Shown here: piece after piece, positions 45,597 to 56,685 of the stretch
Numbering within the stretch: the stretch's first letter is position 1
How the letters are laid out: each line of letters begins with the position of its first letter
Source of the DNA: Methanobacterium_B sp963825335
GTDB lineage: Archaea; Methanobacteriota; Methanobacteria; Methanobacteriales; Methanobacteriaceae
Assembly (NCBI GenBank): GCA_963825335.1
Contig: CAWGSP010000001.1
Span: 992,001 to 1,056,000 of the forward strand
Length of the DNA: 64,000 bases
Direction of reading: 5' to 3'
Notes under the pieces: generated by a model
The model's input: the letters and a program-made list of their open reading frames with translations, nothing else
The model's database searches: none
What the model was told of the DNA's origin: nothing
Program-made: the position numbers and the translations under genes

Positions 45597-46166
45597 ATGG
45601 TAAAGGTAATAAAATCGGCTGTTAAATGCTATAAAAAGAAAACCAAGAAGACTGTGGGCGGTAATACAAAAATATACGAATATAATCAGTATCTTGTACC
45701 ATTAAAACGGTCTGATGATTTTAATTGTAGTGAAAAGGTTTTTATTATACCTCAAAGTCATCTTGAAGATATGGTTGGTGGAGATATATCCAAAATTGGA
45801 GATCTTTTAGATAATTTAGGGGCTAAAGATGAAAATATTGATTTGTATACACGAGAAATTGCGGAATTAGAATGGAAGCACAACGAACTATCAAGATCAT
45901 ACAAAGAACTCGTAAGCAAACATACTAAGACAGATAAAGGACTCCGAAATGGGTTAGAACAGATTAAAACCCTTGAAAGTGACAAAAAGAAGCTCATGAT
46001 CAAGTTGGAAGAATTAAGTGGGATTTACAAGGCTCTTAAAAGGGATTATGAACTCGAAACCGAGAAGAATAAAGTTCTCGAACAAGAGATTAATATTCAA
46101 AAGGACAAAGACATCTGGACCAGTTTAAAAAATAGGTTAGGTAGTAAAAAAGAGGGAGAGGAATAA
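45597..46166 (+). CDS. Conserved basic/coiled-coil protein, partner of Cas4-like nuclease
   Basis: About 189 residues from ATG 45597, with GGAGTAG upstream. The N-terminal 75 residues are a basic beta-rich region (VKVIKSAVKCYKKKTKKTVG; KIYEYNQYLVPLKRSDDF). From about 90 on it is a long coiled coil with heptads such as YTREIAELEWKHNELSRSYK and LESDKKKLMIKLEELSGIYK. It overlaps the next gene by one base (TAATG), so the two are translationally coupled. No family name is recognised. A scaffold or DNA-bridging role with the nuclease is inference. Confidence 0.65.
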   Translation: MVKVIKSAVKCYKKKTKKTVGGNTKIYEYNQYLVPLKRSDDFNCSEKVFIIPQSHLEDMVGGDISKIGDLLDNLGAKDENIDLYTREIAELEWKHNELSRSYKELVSKHTKTDKGLRNGLEQIKTLESDKKKLMIKLEELSGIYKALKRDYELETEKNKVLEQEINIQKDKDIWTSLKNRLGSKKEGEE

Positions 46167-46831
46167 TGAAAAAATCAAGTTCAACCCAACACCCTACCAT
46201 CAGCCAGGTTAAAATAATTGAAGATAAAAACAATTTTCCAATAAGCTGGTTAAACAAGCAAGGTTTCTGTGAATATGGAATATTTCTCGAAAATGTCAAG
46301 GGCATCGAAGTGAAACCAACCCAATCCATGTTACTGGGCACCAAAGTACACGAAACTCTTGAATCAAATTTTAAGAAAGATGCTACTCCTGCTACATTTG
46401 ATGAGATGATAGAGACTTCAAAGACAGGAGAAATACTCTCGAGAGAACTGCCTGTGATCTCTAAGCAACACGGTATCCGTGGATTTGTAGATGAGGTATG
46501 GATGACACCGGATGAATATATCATAATCGATGATAAACCCGGCACAGTTGCTTATTCGTCCAGTATTAACCAAGTTTATGGCTACTGTCTGGCTTTCAAG
46601 GAAATGATACCCGAAGAAAGAAGGATAGTTGCTTCTCTTCGTGAGCGGGGCACTGAAAATATATACTGGGCTTCTTACTTTGATGATAAAGCTGAAAAAG
46701 ATATAATTAAACTCATAAATCGGATGCATAAATTATTGAACGGTGAAACAGAATTCAAAGCAACTAATAATCCTAATAAATGTAGAGGATGCAGATTTAA
46801 TGTGATGTGCGATAGAAAAACGAATTTTTAA
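46166..46831 (+). CDS. Cas4-like RecB-family PD-(D/E)XK nuclease with iron-sulfur cysteines
   Basis: 221 residues. The Cas4/AddB-type layout is complete: Cys35 (GFCEYGIF), His62 in the GTKVHETLE helix, Asp109 in IRGFVDEV, the D-x-K pair Asp122 and Lys124 (IIIDDKPG), the QVYGY helix near 136-140, and C-terminal Cys206, Cys209 and Cys215 (CRGCRFNVMC). The four cysteines should hold a 4Fe-4S cluster. Predicted to be a 5'-directed or single-strand DNA nuclease. No CRISPR array or other cas gene is in the window, so it is a stand-alone Cas4-like protein paired with a coiled-coil gene. Confidence 0.82.
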   Translation: MKKSSSTQHPTISQVKIIEDKNNFPISWLNKQGFCEYGIFLENVKGIEVKPTQSMLLGTKVHETLESNFKKDATPATFDEMIETSKTGEILSRELPVISKQHGIRGFVDEVWMTPDEYIIIDDKPGTVAYSSSINQVYGYCLAFKEMIPEERRIVASLRERGTENIYWASYFDDKAEKDIIKLINRMHKLLNGETEFKATNNPNKCRGCRFNVMCDRKTNF

Positions 46832-46911
46832 AGCCAATAATTCATGCCGATACCTTTAAATATAAGCTCGTCATAAAAACTGAATACTGTAATGCAGTCT
46901 ATTCTTTTATC

Positions 46912-46983
<72 letters not shown>

Positions 46984-47007
46984 TATTAAATTTCTGAAGG
47001 TACTTCT

Positions 47008-48189
47008 ATGGAAAATATACTGGTTGTAGGCGCAAATACACGACCTATTGCTTGTTCTCTTAATAAGCTTGGATACAATATTTATTCTGCAGATTACTTC
47101 GGATGTTGTGATCTTAAACCATATGTAAAGGATTATAAATCTTTTCTATCACAAAAACCGTACGAGTCGTGTGGTTATTTTTCTCAAAGATTCGATGGGG
47201 ATGTGATTTATGAAATGGCGAAGGATTTTTTAGGCACTGTTGATTCTGTTATATGCTGTTCTGGTGCGGATCCTCATGATTACCCTAAACATAAACTCAT
47301 AGGAAATAGTGATGTGTATGCCGTTGAAAACAAATATAAATTGTACAAGAAGCTTAAAAATAAATTCGACGACATTTTGAAACTTCCTGAAACTTTTTTG
47401 GTGCATGATATTTTTGATGCTCATGACATAGCAGATTCGAGTGATAGTGAAAAATTCCTTTTGAAACCAGTCAAAGGATCTGGTGGCATAGGTATCATGA
47501 ATCTCGATGAAATTGGATCTGACATTCAAATCCATGAGGCCATTTTACAAGAAATTATAGAAGGTCGTGATGTCAGCACTTCTGTACTTTCTAGTGGAGA
47601 TGAAGCAAGGACAATACTAACAAGTCATCAATTAATCGGTGATAAATCATTAGGACAGCTCGAAAGTTATGGGTACTGTGGCAACATAGCACCGTACACT
47701 CAAGAAACAGTATACCCACATCAAAACCATATTAAAGACATATCCGAAGAAATCATAAAAGAGCTTAAATTAATAGGTTCTAACGGAGTTGATATGGTGA
47801 TTAATGAAGATGGTATACACCTGATAGAAGTAAACCCTAGGTTACAGGGTACATTTGAAGTGGCTGAATCATCTTTAGGTATTAATATGGCAGAAGCCCA
47901 TGTTAAAGCATGTCGGGGGGAGTTGATGGAAACACCGGCCCCTCAAAATTTTGCTGTCAAGTTAACAGTATTTGCAATGAAACGTTCACAGGTAGGGGAA
48001 CTCAAGCTAGATGGTGTGCATGATAAACCATATCCAAATGTGATAGTTGAGAGGGGAGAACCAATATCAACAGTTGTGACCGCAGGAAAAATAAAGGAAA
48101 ATACTCTTGCAGCGGCCAAATTTATTGTCAATAATCTTTATGGGTGTTTGAATACCAAAAGGATAATTTATTCAGATTATGTGGAGTAA
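47008..48189 (+). CDS. ATP-grasp carboxylate-amine ligase-like protein
   Basis: 393 residues. The N-terminus is a Rossmann-like pre-ATP-grasp domain (ILVVGANTRPIACSLNKLGYNIYSADYFG). The ATP-binding part has FLLKPVKGSGGIGI (lysine and glycine-rich loop), a LQEIIEGRDVSTSVLSSG strand pair and the metal site HLIEVNPRLQGTFEVAE. This resembles the COG2232 group of archaeal ATP-grasp enzymes. Substrate unknown; coupling of an amine to a glutamyl or other acid in cofactor synthesis is possible but not shown. AAGGTA lies before the ATG. Confidence 0.78.
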   Translation: MENILVVGANTRPIACSLNKLGYNIYSADYFGCCDLKPYVKDYKSFLSQKPYESCGYFSQRFDGDVIYEMAKDFLGTVDSVICCSGADPHDYPKHKLIGNSDVYAVENKYKLYKKLKNKFDDILKLPETFLVHDIFDAHDIADSSDSEKFLLKPVKGSGGIGIMNLDEIGSDIQIHEAILQEIIEGRDVSTSVLSSGDEARTILTSHQLIGDKSLGQLESYGYCGNIAPYTQETVYPHQNHIKDISEEIIKELKLIGSNGVDMVINEDGIHLIEVNPRLQGTFEVAESSLGINMAEAHVKACRGELMETPAPQNFAVKLTVFAMKRSQVGELKLDGVHDKPYPNVIVERGEPISTVVTAGKIKENTLAAAKFIVNNLYGCLNTKRIIYSDYVE

Positions 48190-48330
48190 TATTAGAATAA
48201 AAATAATCGTACCTACACCTATGAGAATGGTTGAAATTACCATTGCTCCTGCAACCAGCACAAACAACTTGGCACGTGTATCTGGATTTTTAACATCTTT
48301 AAATAATTCATTCAATGGATCTCTGCTCAT
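48172..48330 (-). CDS. 52-residue single-span membrane protein
   Basis: It starts at ATG 48330 with GAGGT seven bases upstream and only 4 bases after the stop of the UPF0216 gene, so it is likely co-transcribed. The product begins MSRDPLNELFKDVKNPDTRA, a soluble charged start, then one or two hydrophobic stretches (LFVLVAGAMVISTILIG; IIFILILLHII). The 3' end overlaps the last 18 bases of the convergent ATP-grasp gene. No family recognised. Confidence 0.6.
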   Translation of the reverse strand: MSRDPLNELFKDVKNPDTRAKLFVLVAGAMVISTILIGVGTIIFILILLHII

Positions 48331-48334
48331 TTTA

Positions 48335-48742
48335 TTACCTCACTAGGAATATGTACTGGGTTGTTGTTGGTAGGATATTTCGAAGCTTTTTAACATCGGG
48401 TTTGTATAAATAACTCTCCATACCGCAGTTGTCAATTTCAAGCACTCTGCAGACAACTTGGTTTTCGAGTTTACCCGCAATTCTCGAACCAGTGGAACTC
48501 GAATCAATTTCAATATATATTGGTAGCCTCAGCAAGTGTTGTTCAGATTGGGAAATTATAGATGCAATCTTGTCAAGTTCGATTTTTTTGAATCTATGCC
48601 TCGTTCCATCCGCACCTGTTACATGAGGCCTTTCCTCTTTTAACAATACATCAAGAGACTTTCTTTGTCGAGGTAAATGTTTATTAAGGCTTAAAATCTG
48701 CTTTTTTAAGAGTCTGTCGCCCCTGTTTATTTCGGGTGTCAT
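48335..48742 (-). CDS. UPF0216 / DUF61 family protein
   Basis: 135 residues. The family pattern is clear: LNKHLPRQRKSLDVLLKEE then RPHVTGADGTRHRFKKIELD and RLPIYIEIDSSSTGSRIAG. It is a small archaeal protein family of unknown role. The start ATG 48742 has only a weak ribosome binding site. A divergent gene lies upstream (48845) and the 52-residue membrane gene follows. Confidence 0.8.
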   Translation of the reverse strand: MTPEINRGDRLLKKQILSLNKHLPRQRKSLDVLLKEERPHVTGADGTRHRFKKIELDKIASIISQSEQHLLRLPIYIEIDSSSTGSRIAGKLENQVVCRVLEIDNCGMESYLYKPDVKKLRNILPTTTQYIFLVR

Positions 48743-48844
48743 TTGTTAATTATATCTACACTCACTGATATATTAATTTTCAATAAAAATATAACTATGT
48801 TCAATATAGTTTACGATGAATTTTTTTACAGGGACGGTGAACAC

Positions 48845-49180
48845 ATGAAAATTGATATAGAACAGTGTCGTGAGAATGATATGATAAAAGATGTGATTAG
48901 CAAGAGCAGCCTTCCAATAAAGTACATAAAATTATTGCTAAGAATTTCCGATGCCATATACCTCAACTCCATCAACTACAATGTTTCGATAGATAATAAT
49001 GTGGTCAAAATACTTTTAATATCATCAAAACCCGAGAATCAAACTGGCATTTTCAATACAACATCACTAACAAACATCCTGTACAGAATCAAAGATATGG
49101 AAAGGGAAAACAACGATGTTCAAACCAAATGTATTAGCACCGATGATATGCTCCAAGTTAATGTTGAAATAATGTTTTAA
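48845..49180 (+). CDS. Conserved hypothetical protein, 111 residues
   Basis: The start is set at ATG 48845 (MKIDIEQCRENDMIKDVISK) because GGTGAACAC directly precedes it; upstream in-frame sequence is hydrophobic and lacks a signal. The product is mixed alpha/beta with helix LPIKYIKLLLRISDAIYLNS, then strand VVKILLISS. No motif of known function is seen. Confidence 0.55.
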   Translation: MKIDIEQCRENDMIKDVISKSSLPIKYIKLLLRISDAIYLNSINYNVSIDNNVVKILLISSKPENQTGIFNTTSLTNILYRIKDMERENNDVQTKCISTDDMLQVNVEIMF

Positions 49181-49241
49181 ATGGTAAATTTTTTATATCA
49201 ATAATATTAATCTATGTATAAAACAGTTTTAGGAGCAGAAA

Positions 49242-49658
49242 ATGAATGCTGAAGAATATCATCGATTACTATCAGAGATAGTTGATATTGATATGAATAC
49301 AACTTCTATAGCAGATTCAAGACGTTTACTAGCAGAGCTAAATCAGAAGGAAGAAATTTTAATAGAACTCAAGGAAAGTATTGTCAAGAATATAAGAATT
49401 GCAGAATCTAGTTATCTGAAAGAAAAGTCTTTAATACGGAGTAAATATTCTATGAAACAGAAGACCGGGATTACTGCTAAGATAATGGGATCACCTAAAA
49501 ATAAACTGATAAAAGAACTTAAACGTCTAGAATCTAATTCTAAAAAGGATATTGACGAACTCATTGAACTCAGGTTAACCATAGAAGATCTATTAATTCA
49601 ATTCAACGACATAAAGGTCCCTGTTGGTAAATCTATGCGTGATAGATTTGGTAACTGA
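49242..49658 (+). CDS. Helical/coiled-coil hypothetical protein, 138 residues
   Basis: AGGAG lies before the ATG. The sequence is almost all helix with heptad-like patterns: SRRLLAELNQKEEILIELKE and LIKELKRLESNSKKDIDELI, with a basic central loop KYSMKQKTGITAKIMGSPKN. No family recognised. It follows the 111-residue gene by 61 bases and converges on the ATP synthase operon. Confidence 0.55.
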   Translation: MNAEEYHRLLSEIVDIDMNTTSIADSRRLLAELNQKEEILIELKESIVKNIRIAESSYLKEKSLIRSKYSMKQKTGITAKIMGSPKNKLIKELKRLESNSKKDIDELIELRLTIEDLLIQFNDIKVPVGKSMRDRFGN

Positions 49659-49798
49659 ATTTCATAAACGATCGCATTTAAATTTTTATTTTTTTAATAA
49701 GACCTTAAAATAAGGTAATTATTTTGATTAATCTTTAAGTTCACAGGATATCCATGAAATATAATCCTTTAGAAAAAGCCATTTAATTCATTTAAATT

Positions 49799-49827
49799 AA
49801 AAAAATTTTTTAAAAAAGAAAAAAAAT
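49799..49827 (-). terminator. T-rich terminator of the ATP synthase operon
   Basis: Read on the minus strand this is a series of three T runs of six to eight bases directly after the DUF22-like stop at 49833, the usual archaeal termination signal. The plus strand has T runs too (49806-49811), so it may also end the convergent gene. Confidence 0.5.
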
Positions 49828-49832
49828 AAGAA

Positions 49833-50237
49833 TTACTTCTTATGATAATGTTTTTCGTGCAAATGCACAGGCAAGAGTGTAAGAACACCTAAAAGGTCGT
49901 CTTTTTTTATTTCACAATCTTTTGCTGCTGCAAACATAGAGTGATCAACTAATCTCTCCATACTCACCGGAAGAGGAATATCCTCGTCAACTGCTATGCA
50001 GTGTCCAAAGCTGTTGGATCCATATCCGCTTATGAAACACAAATAATCGGCGGGGAGTTTTATTTTATTTATTGCAATAGATTTTATATCCCCTGAATTG
50101 AATTGCATATCCTCCGCAGATATTATGGCTCTTAAATTACCAGAGACACTGCCTATGTCGAAGTCGAGTTTGGATGCTTTATTTGCTGCGATTTCTTTTC
50201 TCACTATATCCAATCTTGTAACGATGCGAACAGACAA
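49833..50237 (-). CDS. DUF22-like protein at the end of the ATP synthase operon
   Basis: 134 residues. The TTG start at 50237 follows the atpD stop codon directly, with GGAGATGG inside the end of atpD as ribosome binding site, so it belongs to the operon. The sequence has beta-rich features (FDIGSVSGNLRAIISAEDMQF; FGHCIAVDEDIPLPVSM) and ends in a histidine-rich tail, HLHEKHYHKK, which might bind metal. It resembles the archaeal DUF22 family. Role unknown and not part of the known ATP synthase. Confidence 0.6.
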   Translation of the reverse strand: MSVRIVTRLDIVRKEIAANKASKLDFDIGSVSGNLRAIISAEDMQFNSGDIKSIAINKIKLPADYLCFISGYGSNSFGHCIAVDEDIPLPVSMERLVDHSMFAAAKDCEIKKDDLLGVLTLLPVHLHEKHYHKK

Positions 50238-50879
50238 TTATTCCATCTCCATGGTTTTTTTGATCATTTTCAACCTCACGAAATTTTCTCTTTCCATTTC
50301 TTCAAGTCTCATCTCAATGTACTTGACGGTATTCGTGATCCTGGGTATGATAATGTGTTCGAGAGCATTAACCCTTCTTTTAGTCGATTCTATTTCACTT
50401 GCAAGAAGAATTATAGTTTTCTCGATTTCACCCAGTTCGATTATGAGTCTGATTGATTTCTCAAACTTCTTTGCTGCTTCATCAAGCTTTACAGATGTGT
50501 CAAGAAATCCATAACCTCTTTCTACCATGGTGCGTTCTCTTATTTCAGAATCTATCACCGGTACAACAACACCCATAACACTTCGAGAGTCTATATCAAG
50601 TTTCACAGATTCTTTAACAGACATTGCCGATTTTTTGACTGCTAGATCACCCATTACAATTTGAGCCGCTGTTAGATCCTTGTATGCCTCTTCCAAAGTT
50701 TCTTCTACATCTTGTCTTGAGCCCTTGACACGCTCGAGTATATTGAAAAACTCCATAATAAGGGCATTTCTTTTCTCCTTAAGAAGACTGTGGCCCTTAA
50801 CAGCAAGTTTTTCTCTATCTTTCAGTTTTAGAAGTTCCATCCTTGTTGGATTGATGCCTTCTATCATTTCCTGCGCCAT
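50238..50879 (-). CDS. atpD: A-type ATP synthase subunit D (central stalk)
   Basis: About 213 residues. Subunit D is the coiled-coil rotor shaft. The N-terminus MAQEMIEGINPTRMELLKLK and the following GHSLLKEKRNALIMEFF are conserved, as is the C-terminal helix RRVNALEHIIIPRI. ATG 50879 has GAGGG seven bases upstream and is preferred to GTG 50891. It follows atpB after about 54 bases. Confidence 0.93.
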   Translation of the reverse strand: MAQEMIEGINPTRMELLKLKDREKLAVKGHSLLKEKRNALIMEFFNILERVKGSRQDVEETLEEAYKDLTAAQIVMGDLAVKKSAMSVKESVKLDIDSRSVMGVVVPVIDSEIRERTMVERGYGFLDTSVKLDEAAKKFEKSIRLIIELGEIEKTIILLASEIESTKRRVNALEHIIIPRITNTVKYIEMRLEEMERENFVRLKMIKKTMEME

Positions 50880-50933
50880 TTTATCCCTCACATAACCTTA
50901 AACATTTTTTTTACAAAAAACTGTTTTAATGGC

Positions 50934-52327
50934 TTATTTGTAATTTGGGTGATATTTTGGTATGTGTTCTGCCCTTACACGTTTCAGTTCTGCTTCTGGT
51001 AACAGACTTAGAAGTTCCCAACCAAGGTTCAATGTATCTTCTATTGACCTGTCTTCATCCTTAGTCTGTGTTATGAATTGTTTTTCAAATTCATCTGCAA
51101 AAGTCAAGAATTTTCTGTCACGTTCTGTTAATGCTTCTTCACCTACAACAGCCATCAGATCCCTTAAATCACGGCCTTCAGCGTACGCTGAATAAAGTTG
51201 ATCTGATACACCACTGTGATCTTCTCTTGTTTGGCCTTCGCCTATTCCTCCACTCATCAGCCTGGAAAGAGATGGTAAAACATCTACAGGCGGATAAATA
51301 CCTCTTCTGTAGAGATCTCTGCTTAATACAATCTGCCCTTCTGTGATATATCCTGTAAGATCTGGAATAGGGTGGGTTATGTCATCTTGAGGCATAACAA
51401 GTATAGGCATCTGTGTGATCGAACCTTCTTTACCAATTATCCTTCCAGCACGTTCATACATAGTAGCTAAATCAGTGTACATGTAACCAGGATATCCTCT
51501 TCTTCCTGGAACTTCGTCCCTTGCTGCTGAAATTTCACGAAGTGCTTCACAGTAATTTGTAAGGTCGGTGAGTATGACTAACACGTGCATGTTGAGTTCA
51601 AATGCAAAGTACTCTGCAGTTGTAAGGGCCATTTTAGGGGTGATGATCCTTTCGATAGCAGGGTCGTCTGCAAGGTTCATGAAGACTGTAACCCTTTCAA
51701 GCGCTCCTGTTCTTTCGAAATCTCCCATGAAATAGTTTGCCTCTTCGTGGGTAATACCCATTGCTGCAAATACAACAGCAAATTCTGTTTCTTCACCTAT
51801 TACTTTTGCTTGCCTTGCAATCTGAGCTGCAAGCTCATTATGGGGAAGACCCGAACCTGAGAATATAGGTAGTTTCTGCCCACGTACAAGGGTGTTCATA
51901 CCGTCTATTGTTGACACACCGGTTTCAATAAATTCTGCTGGAAATTCCCTGGCTGAAGGATTCATAGGGTTACCACTGATATCCAGCTCTTTTTCAGGAA
52001 TTATTTCCGGTCCACCGTCTATTGGTTGACCTGTTCCATTGAATACTCTTCCTAACATGTCTGGTGAGACACCTAGTTTTGCTGTTTCACCAGTAAATCT
52101 AACCTTAGTTGTAGATGTGTTGAGGTCACTAGTTCCTTCAAAAACTTGCACAACAGCCAAGTCACCTTTGACTTCGAGAACTTGCCCTCTCCTTTTATCT
52201 CCTGCGGGCGTTTCGATCTCTACGATCTCGTTGTAGGCTACTCCTTCAACACCTTCAACTATCATCAGAGGACCTGAAACTTCGGAAACTGTTGTGTATT
52301 CCCTTGTTTTGATATCTATCTTCATCT

Positions 52328-52331
<4 letters not shown>
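50934..52331 (-). CDS. atpB: A-type ATP synthase subunit B (non-catalytic)
   Basis: 465 residues. Subunit B forms the A1 hexamer with subunit A. Diagnostic: EVSGPLMIVEGVEGVAYNEI, FSGSGLPHNELAAQIARQA in place of a true P-loop, DLTNYCEALREISAARDEVPGRRGYPGYMYTDLATMYERAG, and PSLSRLMSGGIGEGQTREDH. The start overlaps the atpA stop in ATGA, which fixes the start at 52331. Confidence 0.96.
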
Positions 52332-54075
<1,744 letters not shown>

Positions 54076-54079
<4 letters not shown>

Positions 54080-54396
54080 TTTACCATCTCAACCCCAATT
54101 ACTCTTTTTATAAGCTCGCTCATAGGGTCAGTTTCCCTTTTCATTGAGCCTGTTTTGTCTGGTATTTCAATTATTAAAGGTAATGCGCTTTCGCTTGTTA
54201 GTTTGTTTATGTCACTTCTCAGTTCATCACCTATTCTTTCTGTTGTGATTATGACTGAAAAATCATTTTTAACAAGTTCTTCAAGGGTACTTCTAGCTTC
54301 ATCCATATCTTTAACTGGAAACCCTGATTTGATACCTCCGAGCATGAAACCCGCGACTATATCTCCATCGGCCATAACAGCAATATCTGAGTTCAT
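54076..54396 (-). CDS. atpF: A-type ATP synthase subunit F
   Basis: 106 residues, a Rossmann-like small central stalk subunit. Seen: IAVMADGDIVAGFMLGG at the start, VIITTERIGDEL in the middle and IIEIPDKTGS near the end, all typical. Overlaps both neighbours by 4 bases (ATGA), consistent with coupled translation. Confidence 0.92.
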
Positions 54397-55550
54397 GTTA
54401 ACATCTCCTTAATCATGGAAGGAGAGTATCCACCTTCTCTTTTTCCCCTTGCTATGATCTTCAAGTTTTTGACTTCATTTTCCTTACCACTTAAAAATCC
54501 TATCATAGGTCCTATTCCAAACTGATTCTTTAAAGAGATTGTTTTTGCTGTTTTAACCACATGATTGTCTAAAGAACTTTCAAAGCTGGCCATTGAATGG
54601 GTTGCATTGTAATCTGACATTGCTTCGGAAAGCATTGGGGCATAATCAGTTCCTTCTAAACTGCTTATAACTCCTTCAACATCTTCAGCTTCCATCAATT
54701 CTTTTAATTTCCATTCTCTCACTTGATAACCGTCATTAATCATATATGATTCGATATCATCATATTTGAGATTGTCAGCTTTGGCCCTTATTATCATTTT
54801 AATGTTGGCAACATCCACCATGGTTCCCACGTAGTTATGAATATAACTTGTGTTATCATCTTCTGGTGTTGCTGAGGCTCTTAGAAGGTTTCTTAGAAGA
54901 TATTTATCCAGTGCATCTTCTAAAGGTAACAATAATCCGGTTTCATTATAAATTGGGATTGCATCCTCTAAAACTTTAGGATATTCTGTTCCTTCGAGGC
55001 CGTTTATAACTTCTGTCACATTTTCTGCTTCTATGAGGGTATCAAGCTTATCGCTTAATTCACCGAATGGCACTACCATATCTAATGTTTCTTCTGTGGT
55101 TAGTCCTGCTTCTTTGGCAATTATTATACTCTTAATGTTTTTGATATCCCACTGTTTTAGTAAAAACTTGAAAATTTCTTTACTGTTGTCAGGAGTTATT
55201 CTGGCTATTAGATCATAGGTTTCTGCTAGTTGTGTGTCCAGTGCTTTTTCAAGTGGATATTTATCTACATACTTTGCATAATCTGGTATACCTCTGAGAT
55301 AATTTTTCACCTCTTCGATATCCTCTGATTCTACTATCTCTGAAAACTCTTTTTCAGTAAATAATCTTCCTGTTCTTGCCCTTACCCTTGCATTAGGATA
55401 AGTATAGGGGAATATATCCAGAACAGGTTTTATCGTTGAGATAACAACTATTACTGCCACAACTGCCAGTACTAGAAACATGGCACCTATAAAAGCGTCG
55501 ACTGATGGAAATCCAAGCGTACTAACTATAGTAACAATGCTTTCTACCAT
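54393..55550 (-). CDS. atpC: A-type ATP synthase subunit C
   Basis: 385 residues, the socket linking the central stalk to the K ring. Repeated helical units are visible, each with EAENVTEVINGLEGTEYPKVL-like text (also EAEDVEGVISSLEGTDYAPML), and YPNARVRARTGRLFTEKEF near the start. An N-terminal hydrophobic helix (AMFLVLAVVAVIVVISTI) is also present. GGGGAG precedes ATG 55550; the stop overlaps atpF. Confidence 0.92.
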   Translation of the reverse strand: MVESIVTIVSTLGFPSVDAFIGAMFLVLAVVAVIVVISTIKPVLDIFPYTYPNARVRARTGRLFTEKEFSEIVESEDIEEVKNYLRGIPDYAKYVDKYPLEKALDTQLAETYDLIARITPDNSKEIFKFLLKQWDIKNIKSIIIAKEAGLTTEETLDMVVPFGELSDKLDTLIEAENVTEVINGLEGTEYPKVLEDAIPIYNETGLLLPLEDALDKYLLRNLLRASATPEDDNTSYIHNYVGTMVDVANIKMIIRAKADNLKYDDIESYMINDGYQVREWKLKELMEAEDVEGVISSLEGTDYAPMLSEAMSDYNATHSMASFESSLDNHVVKTAKTISLKNQFGIGPMIGFLSGKENEVKNLKIIARGKREGGYSPSMIKEMLT

Positions 55551-55565
55551 GATAAATCTCCCCTA

Positions 55566-56189
55566 TTATTTGAAAAGTATACGTGCAACTTCTGATCGCA
55601 GTGATTTTTTAAATCTAAGCATTCTTGCTTCGATAGTGTTATTAACTTCTATGTCACCATTTTTGGTTTTGATAATTGCACCACCAATGGTTCTGATGTT
55701 ATCCCCTATCACTAACTTTGTTTCGTTGCCTGTTTTTTCCTTCACATCCATTTCTAAAGAGGATAATGCATCTTTAATCTTAGCCACATCATCATCTTTA
55801 AGGGATATGATCAATTCTCCTCCGCCTATTTCCAATGCAGCTTCGGTTATGATTTCTTTGAGTGATTCTTTATACTCAACTGAATTTGATGAGGCAATTT
55901 CTACCAGTTTTGTTTCAGCCTTTTTAAAAGATTCTTCTATTACTTCTTCCCTAGCATCAAGTTCCATTCTTCTGGATTTCATCTTAGCTTCGGAGATTAT
56001 CTGTTGATATCTCATTGTAGACTGTTTTTTGCTGTCTTCTAAGATCTTTTCCTTTTCTGCAGCAGCGACTTTGTCGCCGTCTGCTAAAATGGAGATGCTT
56101 TCTTTCTCCGCTTCTTCTAATATAGAATCAGCTTTGAACTTAGCATCGTCTATTATACTTGAGACTATTTTTTCTGTCCCGGTACTCAT
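55566..56189 (-). CDS. atpE: A-type ATP synthase subunit E (peripheral stalk)
   Basis: 207 residues. The N-terminal half is a coiled coil (KFKADSILEEAEKESISILA and similar) and the C-terminal half is the globular domain with EIGGGELIISLKDDDVAKIK and TIGGAIIKTKNGDIEVNNTI. AAGGAGGAT precedes the ATG. It pairs with subunit H to form the peripheral stalk. Confidence 0.93.
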   Translation of the reverse strand: MSTGTEKIVSSIIDDAKFKADSILEEAEKESISILADGDKVAAAEKEKILEDSKKQSTMRYQQIISEAKMKSRRMELDAREEVIEESFKKAETKLVEIASSNSVEYKESLKEIITEAALEIGGGELIISLKDDDVAKIKDALSSLEMDVKEKTGNETKLVIGDNIRTIGGAIIKTKNGDIEVNNTIEARMLRFKKSLRSEVARILFK

Positions 56190-56201
56190 GTCCTATCCTC
56201 C

Positions 56202-56684
<483 letters not shown>

Positions 56685-56685
56685 A

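Noticed and set aside
45597..46831. CRISPR-Cas locus suggested by the Cas4-like nuclease
   Set aside because: No repeat-spacer array and no cas1, cas2 or effector gene was found on reading the flanking sequence.
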